A DNA stretch of 64,000 bases, taken from Sphingobium herbicidovorans (lineage in GTDB: Bacteria; Pseudomonadota; Alphaproteobacteria; Sphingomonadales; Sphingomonadaceae). Positions within the stretch are counted from its first letter, which is position 1, and every line of letters begins with the position of its first letter. The stretch covers positions 1,240,001-1,304,000 of the forward strand of contig NZ_CP020538.1 of the NCBI RefSeq assembly GCF_002080435.1, read 5' to 3'. The notes under the pieces are model-generated. The model saw only the letters and a program-made list of their open reading frames with translations, was not told the origin of the DNA and did no database searches. Below, piece by piece: positions 63,715 to 64,000 of the stretch. The position numbers and the translations under genes were made by a program.

Positions 63715-64000
63715 AAGGCGCTCCCGTCCTTGCGACGATATGCGCCCCCGGACCATCGAAGGTCGATGTCGGGGTAATGCGCGTCGCCTGTCGGCACGCG
63801 TCCGAAAGCCAGGAACGCGCAATCATCTTCGCTTTCATTGACCAGGTGATGGCCATTGGGCTCGCCCTTGGGAAAGGCGGCCATGTCGCCTGCCCGCATG
63901 GAAGTGCGACCTTCATTCTCCACCAGCACGGCCTCGCCGCTCAACAGGACGACAAATTCGTCCTCATCCTCATGCCAGTGCCGTTGCGAGGACGCTGCTC
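63711..64000 (-). CDS. cupin domain protein, 5' part beyond window
   Basis: Reading continues open to the window edge, so only the C-terminal 96 residues are seen. HWHEDEDEFVVLLSGEAVLV, GDMAAFPKGEPNGHHLVNES and PDIDLRWSGGAYRRKDGS are typical of small single-domain cupins. Metal ligands (His-His-Glu and a late His) are present. Its stop overlaps the LD-carboxypeptidase start by four bases. Substrate unknown. Confidence 0.85.
   Translation of the reverse strand, partial: AASSQRHWHEDEDEFVVLLSGEAVLVENEGRTSMRAGDMAAFPKGEPNGHHLVNESEDDCAFLAFGRVPTGDAHYPDIDLRWSGGAYRRKDGSAF

Noticed and set aside
1..64000. tRNA genes, CRISPR arrays, insertion sequences, prophage, or integron sites
   Set aside because: No cloverleaf with a T-loop GTTCGAATC, no regularly spaced repeats, and no transposase, integrase or phage genes were seen.

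Overview
The window is high-GC chromosomal DNA from an alphaproteobacterium, almost certainly a sphingomonad (Sphingobium or Sphingomonas type). The basis is the gene content: a ThiS-ThiG fusion, class II DAHP synthase, NDUFA12-type complex I subunit, DUF2155 and DUF6456 proteins, a fatty acyl-AMP ligase, a vgr-related metalloprotein family, and dispersed palindromes around the sequence TCCCAGC-TTCGCTGGGA. Most of the window is housekeeping DNA with short operons on both strands. I see no tRNA gene, CRISPR array, insertion sequence or prophage.

Layout. 1-3000: start of a TonB-dependent receptor with a DUF2946 gene, then a MerR regulator preceded by a LiuR-like palindrome and a downstream acyl-CoA dehydrogenase whose first codons are out of frame. 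3127-7041 (minus): ffh-rpsP-rimM-small membrane protein-trmD-rplS. 7304-11154 (plus): dapF-mtaB-ftsY-yciB. 11205-15291: PuuD-like membrane protein, Fe superoxide dismutase, hemerythrin-like protein, a ferredoxin/J-domain pair, RNase P RNA and an AmpD-like amidase. 15419-20683 (minus): cheA-cheW-cheY-cheB-cheR without receptor or flagellar genes. 20821-25525: Asn/Ala/Asp-rich lipoprotein, mscL, lemA and two TPM-domain genes, a Nudix hydrolase, DUF6456 and XRE regulators.

25584-34809: a surface-polysaccharide and sugar region with two glycosyltransferases, KpsS- and KpsC-like Kdo-transferase-type proteins (the kpsC-like gene is frameshifted), a HAD hydrolase, a small-molecule kinase-like protein, and a molybdopterin oxidoreductase lacking its C-terminal domain. 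34821-44470: CoA transferase pair, thiSG, aroQ, accBC, ArsC-like protein, TonB-like protein, glycine-zipper lipoprotein and polA. 44567-53869: manC-type GDP-mannose gene, zinc-ribbon protein, Bax-inhibitor-like protein, cysS, Rap1a/Tai-like secreted protein, class II DAHP synthase, ParA-like ATPase and fatty acyl-AMP ligase. 54023-64000: recX, DUF192, NDUFA12, DUF2155 overlapping aat on the opposite strand, an AT-richer orphan lipoprotein, dnaK-dnaJ, a copper chaperone, a metalloprotein-like gene, LD-carboxypeptidase and a partial cupin gene.

The most notable points are: (1) a palindromic repeat that is intergenic at four sites and inside the mtaB reading frame at a fifth, where its end has grown into in-frame 21-bp repeats; (2) two independent one-base deficits in G/C homopolymers that break the acyl-CoA dehydrogenase and KpsC-like genes, which may be sequencing errors; (3) a CheA with a decayed C-terminal receiver domain; (4) a 214-bp antisense coding overlap between DUF2155 and aat; (5) a molybdoenzyme cut exactly before its cofactor-binding C-terminal domain. 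I did not find a clearly new multi-gene defence or biosynthetic system.
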